DNA of 64,000 nucleotides from Micropterix aruncella (Eukaryota; Arthropoda; Insecta; Lepidoptera; Micropterigidae), in assembly GCA_944548615.1 (NCBI GenBank), contig OX155972.1, positions 599,354 to 663,353 on the forward strand. The letters run 5' to 3'. Positions 33,146-46,521 of the stretch are shown in pieces (the first letter of the stretch is position 1; each line of letters starts with the position of its first letter). A program made the position numbers and the translations under genes. The notes below the pieces were generated by a model. That model was not told the DNA's origin. It ran no database searches and saw nothing but the letters and a program-made list of their open reading frames with translations.

Positions 33146-34340
33146 GCTATAATGCACGAATTAATAAAAAATATAAACGGCATACTGCATACATGCACTT
33201 TCGTGAATAAAAGTGTTTTTTTCGTGTGTTTAATAGTGCAAATTACGTTACTTTCGTGCAAATTACCGTTTCCCTTCGCAACCTTGTATTCGTAGTTAAA
33301 GAATTTGTTCATGCCAGTGAGGTTGGTGTGAGAATTAGCGTAATTTTCCGTCTCCTAATCACTTGTCTAATCAAAGAAAATCCCTTTTATAAATTCTTCC
33401 GCTCCAATCAAATATTGTCGGTACCTATTTAAAGATGCCGCGACGGCGTGCCGATCTGAACCGCCCAGCGCTACGGATCGCCCCGTCTGAACGACGGGAA
33501 GGATATATGTATATGGGGACTTGGCTGGGCGCGTGGTCGAATAAATTCGCTCCGCAAAAGAGATCAGATTTTTTTGCTCTCGCCGCAAAACCGCCGCATC
33601 GCATCACACGAACTTTTGTGTAGATTCGCCCGCATCGCGATTCATGCAAAACCATAGTGAGTGACAGTTAAACAAGAAGCAGAGGTAACGCAGTACTGCA
33701 GCACAGACGGAACCAACAAGGCCGTAAGTACCGACATCCTGTCTTTCCGCTTTAAATATCCGCTACTGGGTACTAAGGTACACCAGGTGGTCCTTCAAGC
33801 TAGTAAACTCTCACGGATCTCACGCAAATTCATAAACCGCCTAGAGTGCTCTTCTGATTAGCGAGACCAGACCTCTAGACCACCCGCAACATCAGAATTT
33901 GTATATAATTTTTATTTTTGTTACGATTTGTGATGTTCGGGGCGCTGTAATGTTTACGATGGGGCATCTTAATATAAGTCTCTAGGTTGTTTCAATCCTT
34001 CCTCATTCTTCTCCTGTATTCAAGTTTCGGTTCTCGCATGGGTTGGTCCATCTTCGATTTTTCTCATATCCTTGCTGGTGACGCGTCAATAATAGCCACC
34101 ATTATCATGCGATTCAATTTTATATTCGCGAAAGCTTTGAAGTTTTCTTTTTTGGGGGTGAAATAAGATTTTCTGTATCCTATTCGATAGACCCATACAT
34201 TATATTAATTCCCCTCTGGGAATACCATATCGGTTTAACTTATTCGCTAGCAATATTGCTCATATTGCTCAATATGTCTATATTTTTTAGAAAGTCTTCT
34301 TGCTGTGTTTTGTATTGAATAGAAAAAAAAGAGAATAATC
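33146..34340. other. unassigned stretch
   Basis: 33430-33660 is GC-richer, with TATATGTATATGGGG; it could be an LTR or leader of an unrecognised element. No conserved protein. 33660-34340 is ordinary sequence. Confidence 0.35.
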
Positions 34341-34344
34341 GTGA

Positions 34345-34975
34345 CTCCTAATACCAAAACTATCTTGAAACCTACCCAAAATATAGCTTGATCTCTGAGG
34401 ACTGTAAAGGATGTAATACTACTGCAAACCCCGGGTTTGTAAAAAAACGAATAGAGCTGTGGTTTAGCCTGCTTTGGACAAACGAAACAGCCCTTAGCCA
34501 CTCTACTAATATAACACATCAAAGTTATTAAAAATGATCAGCGAAGTTATCAAAAATCGGCGACCTTCGAACACATATTGAATAGCGGAACTAACCACTC
34601 GGTGCAGTTTTAAAGTCCCGGTTTTAAAGAAAAACCCCGAACATAAATAGACACGACGACTTCAAACTCTCTACCGTAGTAGAGCTTGAAACCCTCTTCT
34701 TAAAATGTTCCCAATGCCTATCGCTGAGCACCAGGACTTACACAAGATACAGTGAATGATTTGTGCGTGGTGGATTTTCGAAATTCGAGCGCCGAATCAT
34801 CAACCACACCACCGTAATAATCTGTGCAGTAAAACCAGCAGTTTGTCGCCTACCCGAAAATCAATAGATGAAGTTTGACAGCACTTCAGTCTGTTCTGGA
34901 CAACGGTGATTACAACATCGCCGAAATTTCTGGTGCTACAAACTTTACGCGGTAAATTCGTTTTTATCCTTTTGT
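34345..34975 (+). pseudogene. Penelope-like element, 3' part, degenerate
   Basis: Plus orientation. CSCGLAYVGQTKR of the intact PLE is mirrored by SCGLACFGQTKQPLA (about 34450-34495), then HIKVIKND. Later TCTTCTTAAAATGTTCCCAA and a terminal pseudo-LTR block ACTTTACGCGGTAAATTCGT (34942-34961). Many stops and indels. Confidence 0.75.
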
Positions 34976-35149
34976 TAAAGAAAACAATCGTTTATTGATA
35001 ACTATGCTAGTTGTAAATAGTTATTGATACATAGGAAAAATATGTTCTACATAAGTTCTTTGCAGTATAACAGTAGAAAGAAAGAACAGAAAAAATATTG
35101 CAGCAACTCAGAACATAATCGAAACACAGTCAGAACATTAAAAAATATA

Positions 35150-35227
35150 TAAAAGCTGGCTGCAAGGTGGCCATGGATCAAGGACGGTACACTTATCGCC
35201 ACGACAAAGTCCTTGCTGTTATTCGCG
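35150..35227 (+). pseudogene. R2-like LINE, 5' piece of a split copy
   Basis: GCKVAMDQGRYTYRHDKVLA then VI, the GRYTYRHDxVL block that precedes the nuclease domain in this family. Reading resumes at 37888 after a LINE insertion. Confidence 0.7.
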
Positions 35228-35599
35228 AGGTAATTGTCTCCTTTGCTGATGACACGGTTATCCTCGTTGAAGCGGAAACATGGGCTGAGGTACTAGTAAA
35301 GGCACAAAATAGTCTGGACAGTGTGAAAGCATGGCTTGATAGACATGTCCTAACCCTAAATGCCTCAAAAAGCAATTTCATTGTGTTTGGATTACGTCCT
35401 GTAGTCATCACACCTCCTCCATCATTGACAATCCACTCTTACCACTGTAATAGGCAACCATCCTGCGCTTGTTACCATATCCAAGAAAAAACCGAAGTCA
35501 AGTATCTGGGTGTCCTAATAGACTCTAAATTGAGCTGGGAAAACCAATTAATACAACTCTCTTCGAGGTCTCGGAAACTAGTTTTCGTCTTTAGAGAAT

Positions 35600-35635
35600 G
35601 AGTTCTTAGAAAGGACGCGTCCTTTCTAAGAACTC
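35600..35635. repeat. 36-bp perfect palindrome
   Basis: GAGTTCTTAGAAAGGACG followed directly by its exact reverse complement, with no spacer, inside the LINE RT frame. Confidence 0.95.
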
Positions 35636-36128
35636 CCCAAATATGGTTTATATGGCCCTGTGTCAGGGTTTATGGGTACACGGAATAATAGCTTGGGGAG
35701 CATGTGCAAAATCTGTCTTGGATCCTCTAATGAAAGCCCAAAAGCTTTTGTTGAGGGTAATCAATAGAAGGCCCCCACGATATGACTCCAACATTCTATT
35801 CAAAGAAAGTAATGTATTAGATATACGCCAGCTGTTTGTGAAACAGTCACTCATGTTCTTCCATCGAACCTCAGATAAACGACTACGAAGCCATTAACAC
35901 CGAACTACAAGAGCATCTGCAGGTCTGAATTATGCCGTTCCCCGAGTTAATTCTTCATTTGCCCAAAGACAATTCAACTATATAGCACCTAAAATATTCA
36001 ACCGTCTTGATGACAAAATAAAGGAAATAGAAAATACCATTTTATTCAAAAAAAATATTAAAAAATGGCTTCTTGACGACATAGGTCGTTCAAGGACAGA
36101 GAAAGAACTTCTGCAAGTCATATCTTAA

Positions 36129-37505
<1,377 letters not shown>

Positions 37506-37887
37506 CTGCATAACTTTGCTATTATACTATATAATATGATATAAGATATTAAACAAAATGTACTATATTGTAATATAATGCAAAAGAATAATAATATAAT
37601 ATATTTAGATCGTTATATTTATATATTTGTGTATGTATGTATATGCATGTGTGTATGTGTATATGTATCTATATGAGTACCGACGTCAGTTAGGCTTCTC
37701 CACCTAAGTCAAAAAATAAGTCGTATGCCCAGATACAGGCTATATTTGGCCTAGTTGGGTATGCGCTGAGCATGGTCATGTGAATGTGGGCCGTTGTTTC
37801 TTCGCACCATTACTTGGTATGACCTTTTTTATGTGTTTTATAATTATGTTTGATACAAATAAATAAATAAAATAAATAAAAATAATT

Positions 37888-38600
37888 AGCCTCTCAGTGG
37901 CTCATGCCAACAAGGGTTCCACAGTATCCTCCAAACCCCTAATACAGTTTGTGCGGGTTGGCTCTAAAGGCAAAAAATATCTCACTGCAAAACCTTCCTC
38001 AATAACCGAGAAAGCTTCAGATTGGATTATGGAGGTCGATTCGGTCTCTAAGCAGTATAAATTCCCTGAAAGTCTCGGATGCAAAGCCCTGAGTCCAGAT
38101 ATAACTCTTTACTCTCTATCTCGGAAGATGGTCCTTATCGTAGAAATAACTGGTCCATGGGAATCAAATATAGCAAAAGACCACGACTACAAATTAAATA
38201 AATACCATGATCTCGCAAATGCCGTCACCCGGAACGGCTTTACTGTTCACCTTCACGCGGTGGAAGTAGGCGCTCGTGGCCTGCCAGCTAAATCTTTGTT
38301 TTACCTATTTAAAGATCTTGGTCTCTCCAGGAAAATAATCATCTCCTTTCTAGAAAAAAATATCTAAAACCGCGATTTCCGCATCTCAAATTCTATGGCT
38401 TCGAAGGGGCAGTAAATGGGTGGTAAGGTGAACGCTCACGTGTGGCAAGACAGCTGTCCTAAACCTACCACAGCCGGTCGTTAGTCCGGAATCCACCGTT
38501 CACCTCCAAGAAGTGTAATAGTTATATATGATGGGCCCGATTTTTGCTCGGTGAATTCCATGGCAGCTCCGTTTGTACTTTATTTTTTATTTTTCATAGA
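37888..38600 (+). pseudogene. R2-like LINE C-terminus with restriction-like endonuclease domain (156-codon open frame)
   Basis: The open frame 37897-38367 holds FVRVGSKGKKY, ASDWIMEVDSVSKQYKFPES, then LSPDITLYS (P67 D68), VLIVEIT (E83) and KLNKYHDLANAV (K99, K102, Y103). The order PD, E-x-T, KxxKY fits the PD-(D/E)XK restriction-like endonuclease of R2/NeSL-type LINEs, which nicks the target for reverse transcription; catalytic residues appear present. The tail SFLEKNI-stop is a one-base slip in an A-run (38357-38363): the next frame continues SKTAISASQILWLRRGSK. 3' UTR with GATGGGCCCGATT (38530-). The start codon is arbitrary because the frame is a fragment of a longer ORF. The RT domain is not present. 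Confidence 0.75.
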
Positions 38601-39650
38601 AATACTACGTTTTTCAGAAAAAGCCAAGGGATGAAACAAGAGATAATATCAGAAATAATATCAGAAATAAATCCTTTATATTGATATAATATGCTTTTCA
38701 TGTAGTTCCTACTAATAAACTAATGTGGCACTTTAAGCGAATTGACAATTTTGACATATAGAATTTTGATATTATTACCCCTTCCTTTGGGCTGTTTTTA
38801 AAAATACAATAAAATACAATTTTTTTTTGCACTACGTTCAAAGCCTATTATAACAATGTAAATCAATTTTAATAAAGTTTTTTTAAGCTATGTAGAGTGT
38901 TAATACTAGCCACTTTTATATATGTGGTATACATAATATTTTTATATACTAGCCACTTTCATATAGTCAATCTTCTTGTGTGTTTGAAGATGAATAATTT
39001 GGAGTAGAAAATTAGAATAGAATTGGGAAAGCAATCGTGGCGCGCTCATTGAAAGATCTTGAACCTTCGCCACGTGGGTTAATAGCCTCAACTCCAGCGA
39101 TTCCTATTTTTCACACTGTGGACTTAATGACATCCCAATCCTGGACGTAATGTTGCTTAATTGTACGCGTTGTATTTAGTTTTTTCCGTAGGTTGTGACA
39201 AAGGATTGTTTCAAATATATTTTCAAAGCTTTTTTCTGATATTATTTCAATAAATGTTTCTAAGGGTTATAAAATTGTCGGTGTACGTTCGAATCATTCT
39301 TCAAACATGTATAATGATGTATAGAAAGATGCAAAGAAGTATAGTAAGTAGATATTCGACTCGCAAAGCGTCTGGGACCGCTTTACTGAAGCCACTTTCA
39401 GGCGCTGAAAATTAATAAAACCTCCTGAAGCGGCAGTAAAAGGCAAGCTGTCTTGTCATCCAATAAAACGCAAGCCGCAAATACAGATTCTATTTTCTAC
39501 TGCATTTAATTAAAACGTTAAATATAAGTATATAATATAAATAGGTCGTCTTTATATTATATATTTTGGTTATTCGACTGAATAATAAGTTCATTTACAA
39601 GAACGTTTTGTTTGATTTTTATATGACTTCGATTTTATATTAGGTACACA
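38601..39650. other. AT-rich stretch, no assigned gene
   Basis: No repeat or protein recognised. 39340-39480 is somewhat GC-richer (CTGGGACCGCTTTACTGAAG). Confidence 0.4.
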
Positions 39651-39652
39651 TT

Positions 39653-39948
39653 GGACTCGATTGCGTTTCTTCGTAAATTAAAATCGGAAATTAATTCGTG
39701 TAAACGAGACAGGGCAATACGCTAGAGCGGAGTGTGAGATGACCGGTTGTCACTTTTTCGCATTAAAACTGCCCGCCAAGGTCAAATCTTACACCGCACG
39801 AAATATGCTCAAATTTATTCGGACGAGTATAAGTTCGACAGGTAGACATCGACGATCGTTCGTTACATATTCCGCTCTAACGTATTGCTCCGTCTCGTTC
39901 GCTTGGACTAATTTTAGTTTTAGTTGACAAAGAAACGCAATCGGGCCC
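39653..39948. mobile_element. TIR element (about 296 bp MITE-like)
   Basis: Long imperfect TIRs of about 80 bp: left GGACTCGATTGCGTTTCTTC.. and right complement GGGCCCGATTGCGTTTCTTT.., both leading to CGAGAC.G.GCAATACG.TAGAGCGGA. ATT flanks both sides. Superfamily unclear. Confidence 0.65.
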
Positions 39949-40361
39949 ATTACCATTAATTATAAATTACATCTATACAATCAATGATATTACTAACATA
40001 TCGACTATTTTTATTTGCAATTTAATCACATAAGACATTTTATTTTACTTTTTGACGATCCTCACTTTTCTTTGCTATTCCTGGACTAATTTTAGTTTTA
40101 GTTCACAAAGAAACGCAATCGGGCCCTTTATCGACGATCGTTTGTTTCATATTCCGCTCTAGCGTATTGCTCTGTCTCGTTCGCTTGGACTAATTTTAGT
40201 TTTAGTTCACAAAGAAACGCAATCGGGCTTATTACCATTGATTATAAATTACAACTATAAAATCAATGATATTACTAACATATTGACTATTTTTATTTGC
40301 AATTTAATCACATAAGATATTTTATTTTACTTTTTGACGATCCTCACTTTTCTTTGCTATT
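39849..40361. repeat. 284-bp-period tandem duplication
   Basis: CGACGATCGTT..GTTTC/GTTACATATTCCGC through to CACTTTTCTTTGCTATT appears at 39849-40079 and again at 40133-40361. It includes the right TIR of the element above, so the duplication came after that insertion. Confidence 0.8.
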
Positions 40362-40756
40362 TTTGACACTACATTTATTGATGTTATAAAAAAAAATATT
40401 TTCATTTTTATCGTTATTTTAAAGAATTGATAATTTAAGGATGTTCATAATAATTTTCCTATTTTTATTACATTACATTATTCATTTTATTTAATGTAAT
40501 AGAATGACAGCATATTGAGTTAATTTCTACCTACTCCTCTAATCCACCAAACTAAATGGTGAGTTTCGATCTAATTTCGGCAATAATACCTATGTATGTA
40601 CATACTTTAAATACATTCTTACGAGTAAGCATTCTTATTTTAATTATTAACGGAATGAAAATGGAATGATAGAAATAAAAATAATATGTAAATCATATAA
40701 TATCACATTTAATCAATTATAAAAAATAAAAAAATAAAAACAGTTATAAGAAATAT

Positions 40757-40867
40757 TTAAAACAGGGTATTGCCGTCTTGGAACAGCCACTTCTGTAAAT
40801 CTTTTTTGAAGGCTTGCTGAGTGGGTGTCTCTTTTAGATGAGCCGGGAGGATGTTATACAATTGCTA
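40757..40867 (-). pseudogene. LINE ORF2 C-terminus fragment
   Basis: Minus frame: LYNILPAHLKETPTQQAFKK, then DLQKWLFQDGNTLF-stop (stop at 40757-40759). Typical LINE C-terminal LP..ik....FK..lk.wL block. Confidence 0.7.
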
Positions 40868-41009
40868 TGATATAAAATAATAGCTATGATTTAAAATCCG
40901 TTCGGTATTATATTATTTTATTTCGAGATAGGTTACCGTATAGGCGTGTTTAGAGCGCCATCTATAGTGCGCTGCTATACCGCCATGCCACGAATTCCGC
41001 CATATTATA

Positions 41010-41740
41010 TCTACTAATATTATAAAGAGGTAAAGTTTGTGTCGTTGTAGGAAGTAATCTACTAAACCTATTTTGAAAATTCTTCTACCAATAGAAAGCC
41101 ACGTTATTTGTGAGTGTCATAGGCTATATATTAATCCAAAAAATGAAAAAACTTTTTCGTGGTAGTCGGAATTGCAAAGTAAGTCGGAGAATAAGCGGTC
41201 GAACGAAAACGTTTCTAACTAACGCTGCCTTAACGATGAGAGATATATGATTATGTTCTAGAAAAAAGTTGTACATAATGCCTACAAAAAAGTCAGTGAC
41301 AGCATACATCTAACTTTTATATTTAAGTCACAAAAAGTAGTATTTTTTATTTAAAAAAATAATTTAAATCGTTAGGCCATGTTTATTGGTCATATAATCA
41401 ACAATTATGAATTCTTATCAAAATAAATAAATTATCGTCTAAAGTGTTTAAAACAAAAGACTTTTCCCTTTTACTGCATATAATTTCCCTTTTACTGCAT
41501 AAATAGTTAAAGAGATAATACGCTTACAAATAGGACACTCACAAGAAGACACTCACAAATAACGGTATTATAGTCAAATGGGCATGCAAATACATACATA
41601 TGCAGTAAAAAAAAACCCTTGTTTTGGCAGTCAGGAAATAAATCATCACTAACTGCACTCAGTACTAACCGAACCACACTCATATTTTCATCACAGGTAA
41701 AAAGGTTTACCGCCCAACGAAGTGGGCACGGGTCAGCTAG
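41010..41740 (+). mobile_element. long Helitron-like element, copy H3
   Basis: TCTACTAATATTATAAAGAG to GTGGGCACGGGTCAGCTAG, followed by T. Full length. Confidence 0.8.
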
Positions 41741-41975
41741 TATTAAATATAAAAAAAGATTAATTATTGTTTGGAACGTTTCGTAGTAAAATCCTAGCTA
41801 CCAAATCGTAGTACGACATTGAGCACCCTCATACGCTATATAATCAATGGTCTAATTACGGAATACGAACACATTTATAGGTTAACGTACTCAGTGGGGT
41901 ATTTTTGAATAAAAGTGACAACATTCCAATTATTTCATAATTTATCCAGTGGATGTTATATAAAATTTATAGAGG

Positions 41976-43220
41976 TGTCAACACAACGGGCGAACCTGCC
42001 ACCCGAAGGAGTTTTAACGACATCAGTCGTTGTGGACAAAGACAGTCCACACTCTAGCTACACCGACGAGACCGTTAGAGTGCAACTCCTTACCGAGAGG
42101 CAACTTGGGTTGTCGACTACAACGGGCGAGCCCGTCACCACAGGGAATTTTAACGATTAGTCGTTCTATCTCGCTGGAGTGAGCGTAGAAAACTTTGGAC
42201 AAAAACAATCCGCCGTCTAGCTACGCCACAACCCGTAAGAGACCAACGCCTTACCGCGAGATAGCCAGTAATGATTACCTGGCGGGCCCGACACTCGCGC
42301 CCTTACTTCCAATTGTGACCAGATTTCTCCGGTCTCTCGATTGGTTCCGAGTTCGAGGTCGCTTGCGCGGTCCTCTCCCTTACGAAGCGGTGAAACGGTG
42401 AATACCGAATCTATCGCGGACCATGGCGTCCTTTGCCCGCCTCTTACCCAGGATCGGATGGCCAATGGTCATTTCAAGAGCAGTCGCCGTAAGGTACGCA
42501 ACCACCCCCGCTCTATAGGAAACAATACAGCTTCCAGACTCCCCTGACTGTTAGTCAGAGTTAGCTGTTAGCTACGCCACAACCCGCAAGAAGCGGGTTG
42601 TGGCGTAGCTAGACGTTGGATTGTTCTGTCCAAAGTCTTCTACGTTCACTGCAGGGCGACAGAACGAGTAAATCGTTAAAACGTCCTGTGGTGACGGGCT
42701 CGCCCGTTGTAGTTGACACCGCAAGTTGTTAGTCAGAGTGCACAATCGATTGGCTTACGCCGCACGGTGCGCAGACCGTCCAGGAGCGCCAGAGGTTTGA
42801 TTCCCAGGGGAAACTGACCAAGGCTAGAGTCCTACCCAGGTTCGCACCCCATGCGTGGAGGCCGTCGGATGGGTGTTGACCCGTGAGTGTGACCGACCCT
42901 GAACAGAGGCACTGGGGAGTGAACCCAGAAAGTCTTCTCTTGGCCGGATTTGTCTGTCCTCCGGTCTGATCGCGGATTCGAAGTCGCTTCAGCGGCCTCA
43001 TACCTGATGTTAGCGGTAATTTAGTTACAATTTATCGCTGACCGTGGCGCCCTTTGCCCGTCTCACACGCGGATTCGGTTGGCGACGTGACAGACGATTT
43101 CCATTCGCCGGAGTGCACAGTCGATTGGTTAACCCCACCTAAAGATCATCCCTAAGAGGGAATGATTCACCTGCCAGGGTGCCAGGGGGAGTAGAGTCCA
43201 TTCCCGTTTCGATCCACTTC
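41976..43220. mobile_element. cluster of family X fragments in alternating orientation
   Basis: 41976-42107 minus (diverged), 42108-42563 minus, 42564-42731 plus, 42732-42905 minus and 42906-43220 minus (strongly diverged). The 42108 copy starts CTTGGGTTGTCGACTACAAC. A perfect 18-bp hairpin (42570-42587 with 42593-42610, loop AAGAA) marks the minus/plus junction. Non-coding. Confidence 0.7.
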
Positions 43221-43367
43221 GCTACACAAAATAACTGATAGGTGCACAATTTCACGATGGGATTTTAGATTACATAGTGGTATTTTAGAGTCGGCAATTT
43301 GATAATTTAAATTTTAACTGTCATCGTACAGTACATCGTACAGTACATCGGAAGTAATAAAGTTAAA

Positions 43368-44087
43368 TCTACACTAAATTATGAAGAGGTAAATTTTGTG
43401 ATGTTGTAGGAAGTAATCTCTGGATTTACTGAACCGATTCTGAAAATTCTTTTACCAATAGAAAGCCATGGTATTTGTGAGTGTCATAGGCTATATATTA
43501 ATCCGAAAAATAAAAAGACTTTTTCGTGGTAGTCGGATTTCCGAAGTAAGTCGGAAAAAACGGTCGAACGAAAACGTTTCTAACTAACGCTGCCCTAACG
43601 ATGAGAGATATATGATTAAGTTCTAGGGAAAAGTTGTAGAGCTTGATAATGCCTACAAAAAAATCAGCGACAGCATATGTCTAACTTTTATATTTAAGTC
43701 GCAAAAAGTAGTTTTTAAATTAAAAAAATAATTTAAATTGTTAGGTAATGTTTACTGGTCATAATATCAACAACTATGAATTTTTATCAAAATAAGTAAA
43801 TTTATCGTCTCAAGTGTTTAAAACAAAATGCTTTTCCCTTTTACTGCATAAATAGTTAAAGAAATCATACACTCACAAATAAGACACTCACAAGAAGACA
43901 CTTACAAATAACGGTATTATAGTCAAATTGGCATGCAAATACATACATACATATGCAGTAAAAATATAACCCTTCTTTTGGCAGTCAGGAAATAAATCAT
44001 AGCACTCACTACTAACCGAACCACACTCATAATTTCATCACAGGTACAAAGTTTTACAGCCCAACAAAGTGGGCACGGATCAGCTAG
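43368..44087 (+). mobile_element. long Helitron-like element, copy H4
   Basis: TCTACACTAAATTATGAAGA to GTGGGCACGGATCAGCTAG, followed by T. Full length, slightly diverged 5' end. Confidence 0.75.
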
Positions 44088-44203
44088 TTAACTAAAGTAA
44101 ACTATTACAAATATAAGACAATAAATTTTGTTTGGGTTGCAATATACCATTTTTTTGTTGGCCTACTGAAGGACAAAGGAGAGAATAAGGTGGAAGTGTG
44201 TAG

Positions 44204-44337
44204 TTAGCGGCTGTGTGAAAGCAAATGTTTCTTCAACAACTTTTGAAAGTGACTAACGAAGTTGCCTTACCTGATAGAGTGTGGGAGATGATTCCATAAA
44301 CGAGCAGAATGGACCGTAAAAGAGTACGTGTAAACAG
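44204..44337 (-). pseudogene. Jockey-like LINE C-terminus fragment
   Basis: Minus frame: YSFTVHSARLWNHLPHSIR, a stop, then GNFVSHFQKLLKKHLLSHSR and stop. Same block as 8920-9042, with one nonsense mutation. Confidence 0.7.
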
Positions 44338-45060
44338 AAAAGTGATGTGACGGAATGGCGGGCGTATTGTAATAGAGATATGTTTTTGAAGGCTTGTTTT
44401 ATAATTATTAGATCAATCCAACCAATCTCGCAAATCGTCGTTAGGCTTCGCCATTTGCCTTTGAATGTGTGTGTGTAGTCCTGATAAGTATTTGCTTCGC
44501 TCTGTTTGAGGAAAAAACTGTTTTTTAGATTTCGGGGAGGGAGGATCAAACGCTCTAACCCCCCCCCCCCCCCATTCACCCCAGGCTTCGACCTTGGTGA
44601 GAGCAAAAGGAGTCGAGGTGGCAATTGCCACCCTGTCGGCGGCTGCCCGTCAGTCGTGGGTCACAGCGACACCCCTCTCCCCCACTGATCTGTTAGGACA
44701 ATAGCGAATTGTTCGCTGCAGGTCGTTTGATGACGTCACAGTTCGATGGCTGTTTTGTATCCAACCGGTCGGCGACGATTTAATCTGCAGATACGAGTTA
44801 TAGGAAGTTATGTACGCCAAAGGTGAAATGTTCATGCGCTTCCTCTCTTGTATCATGTACCCTCCAATCAACACCATCCTATCAACACAAGCTTTTCGAA
44901 CCATTAAGATTCCACTGTCTCGTACTTCGGTCAGCGTCTGACAATTACTCAAAATTCCTCGTCCTATATTTTTCAATTTCAATTTTTACCTTTGATGAAA
45001 TTATGAGTGTGGTTCGTTTAGTACTGAGTGCTATGATTTTACTGAGTGAACTTAAGCCCC
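44338..45060. other. unassigned, with poly(C) run and a Helitron 3' fragment
   Basis: C-run at about 44560-44573. 44990-45045 (GATGAAATTATGAGTGTGGT) is a short minus-oriented piece of the long Helitron family 3' region. The rest is unassigned. Confidence 0.45.
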
Positions 45061-45069
45061 TTCGTTATT

Positions 45070-45762
45070 TTGTTGGCATTCCGTTTCATCAATATTAAGA
45101 ACCGGTCTTAAATCTTAACATTTCCGTTTGGTCTATGGCCGTTCTAAAGTAGGGTCTTAATTTTGACAGCTCGCCGCCCGGCCAGTCGCCCGATCACTCG
45201 CCTCCGCGCCGTTTCGTGTTTGTGTGTCGATTCGCGTTTTCGTTTGTTTTGAAATAAAATGCCAAACAATAATAAGGAGAATGTGCCTAAACAAAAATAT
45301 ACAGAGCGATTTATCATAACCTACAAAAAAAACACAGGATTTTCAGGGTAAGATATAGATATTAATAAACGATTACTTACGATAATCTGCGCTCATCATC
45401 CCTCTATCGATATCAGCCAATGCTGAGCAAACATTTTTGAAAATTGCAATACGAAAAGTCTTCGGAATCACAAGCAAAAATAAGTTACACGGCTGTCAGA
45501 CGAAGACTGATCGATTTTAGACCGTTCTTAGATAAGACCTCGAACAAGACTTATCCGCCATGACAGTTGTAGAAACGGAATACCAAAAGGGTCTCGACGT
45601 GCGTAACGTCAATTTAAGCACCTGATGATCTATACATAAGCACGCGCCAGTTAGGACCTATGAAAGGGAATACCAAAACGTCACTTTAAAATAAGCGTCG
45701 TTTTAGCGCCTATTTAGACCCCAATTTAGGCACCTGCGAGAAACGGAATACGGGCCATTGTC
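45070..45762. mobile_element. putative TIR DNA element with a first-exon-like frame
   Basis: Left TTGGCATTCCGTTTC and right complement GGCCCGTATTCCGTTTC suggest TIRs; GGAATACCAAAA motifs recur near the right end. Between them, an ATG at about 45259 opens a 30-codon frame (MPNNNKENVPKQKYTERFII...) that reaches GGGTAAGATA, a good splice donor. It resembles a first exon of a transposon gene, but no further exon is seen. Superfamily not established. Confidence 0.4.
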
Positions 45763-45769
45763 TAGCGAA

Positions 45770-46195
45770 ACTTACCACTGGGCGCAGTTTCAAAAACGCA
45801 TTGCGCTATCCAAAAATAAATTTTACTTGATCCGGGAAGCAATCGAAATAAAAATAACCACCGAACGAAATAAAGAGTTTAAAAAGAAATAGAGACAACG
45901 GTTTCAGACTCTCTACTACTTACAACATTGTTCTTAAAATGTTAAATGGCCATTGCCGAGCGCAAGGACGTAACACAAGATAGATTAAGTGTTGTTTGCA
46001 CGGCATTTCAAAATTCACGCGTGTCCAACCCGCCGTCCAACCATATTCTGCTTATTACCAGCAGCAGTTTGCCACCTACACACAGAACAATGAATGACGA
46101 TTGACAGCACTTCAGTCTACTGGGCAATGGCGGTTATAACAACGCCGAAACGTCGGGTGCTACAAATTTTACATGGTAAATTCGTTTCATTTTAT
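45770..46195 (+). pseudogene. Penelope-like element 3' end, degenerate
   Basis: Plus orientation: ATCCGGGAAGCAATCGAAAT, CGAGCGCAAGGACGTAACAC and the terminal GCCGAAACGTCGGGTGCTAC..GGTAAATTCGTTT block, each matching the last 450 bp of the intact PLE. Confidence 0.75.
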
Positions 46196-46521
46196 CCATA
46201 ATTACATAAATTTCAATTTAAAACTATCTTATTACTTTTCCAAAATCAGTTGTTCATTTATCTTCGTGTTGTTTGTTAGATAAATCAGATAAATCCTGTC
46301 AAATCATTTCGTGTCTATAATCATGGGAAAGTTGAATATTCGCGATATTTCTAATGAGAGGTCCTGGCCAGTGTTATCTATTACAAATGGGACGCAACTC
46401 AAACGTGTCCTGTCAAGAGGTGTAAATAATAATGGACAAGCTCACGAGCCTGGTCAATCGCTCTTCGCCACTGCTTCTGCACGACAACGCAAATTATATC
46501 TAAATACATATAATTTGCGTA

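Noticed and set aside
37902..38084. Minus-strand frame opposite the R2-like frame
   Set aside because: Shadow of the plus-strand frame, which carries the nuclease motifs and is shared with the second copy at 18.2 kb.
44506..44688. Short frame across the poly(C) run
   Set aside because: Glycine/proline-rich translation of low-complexity sequence.
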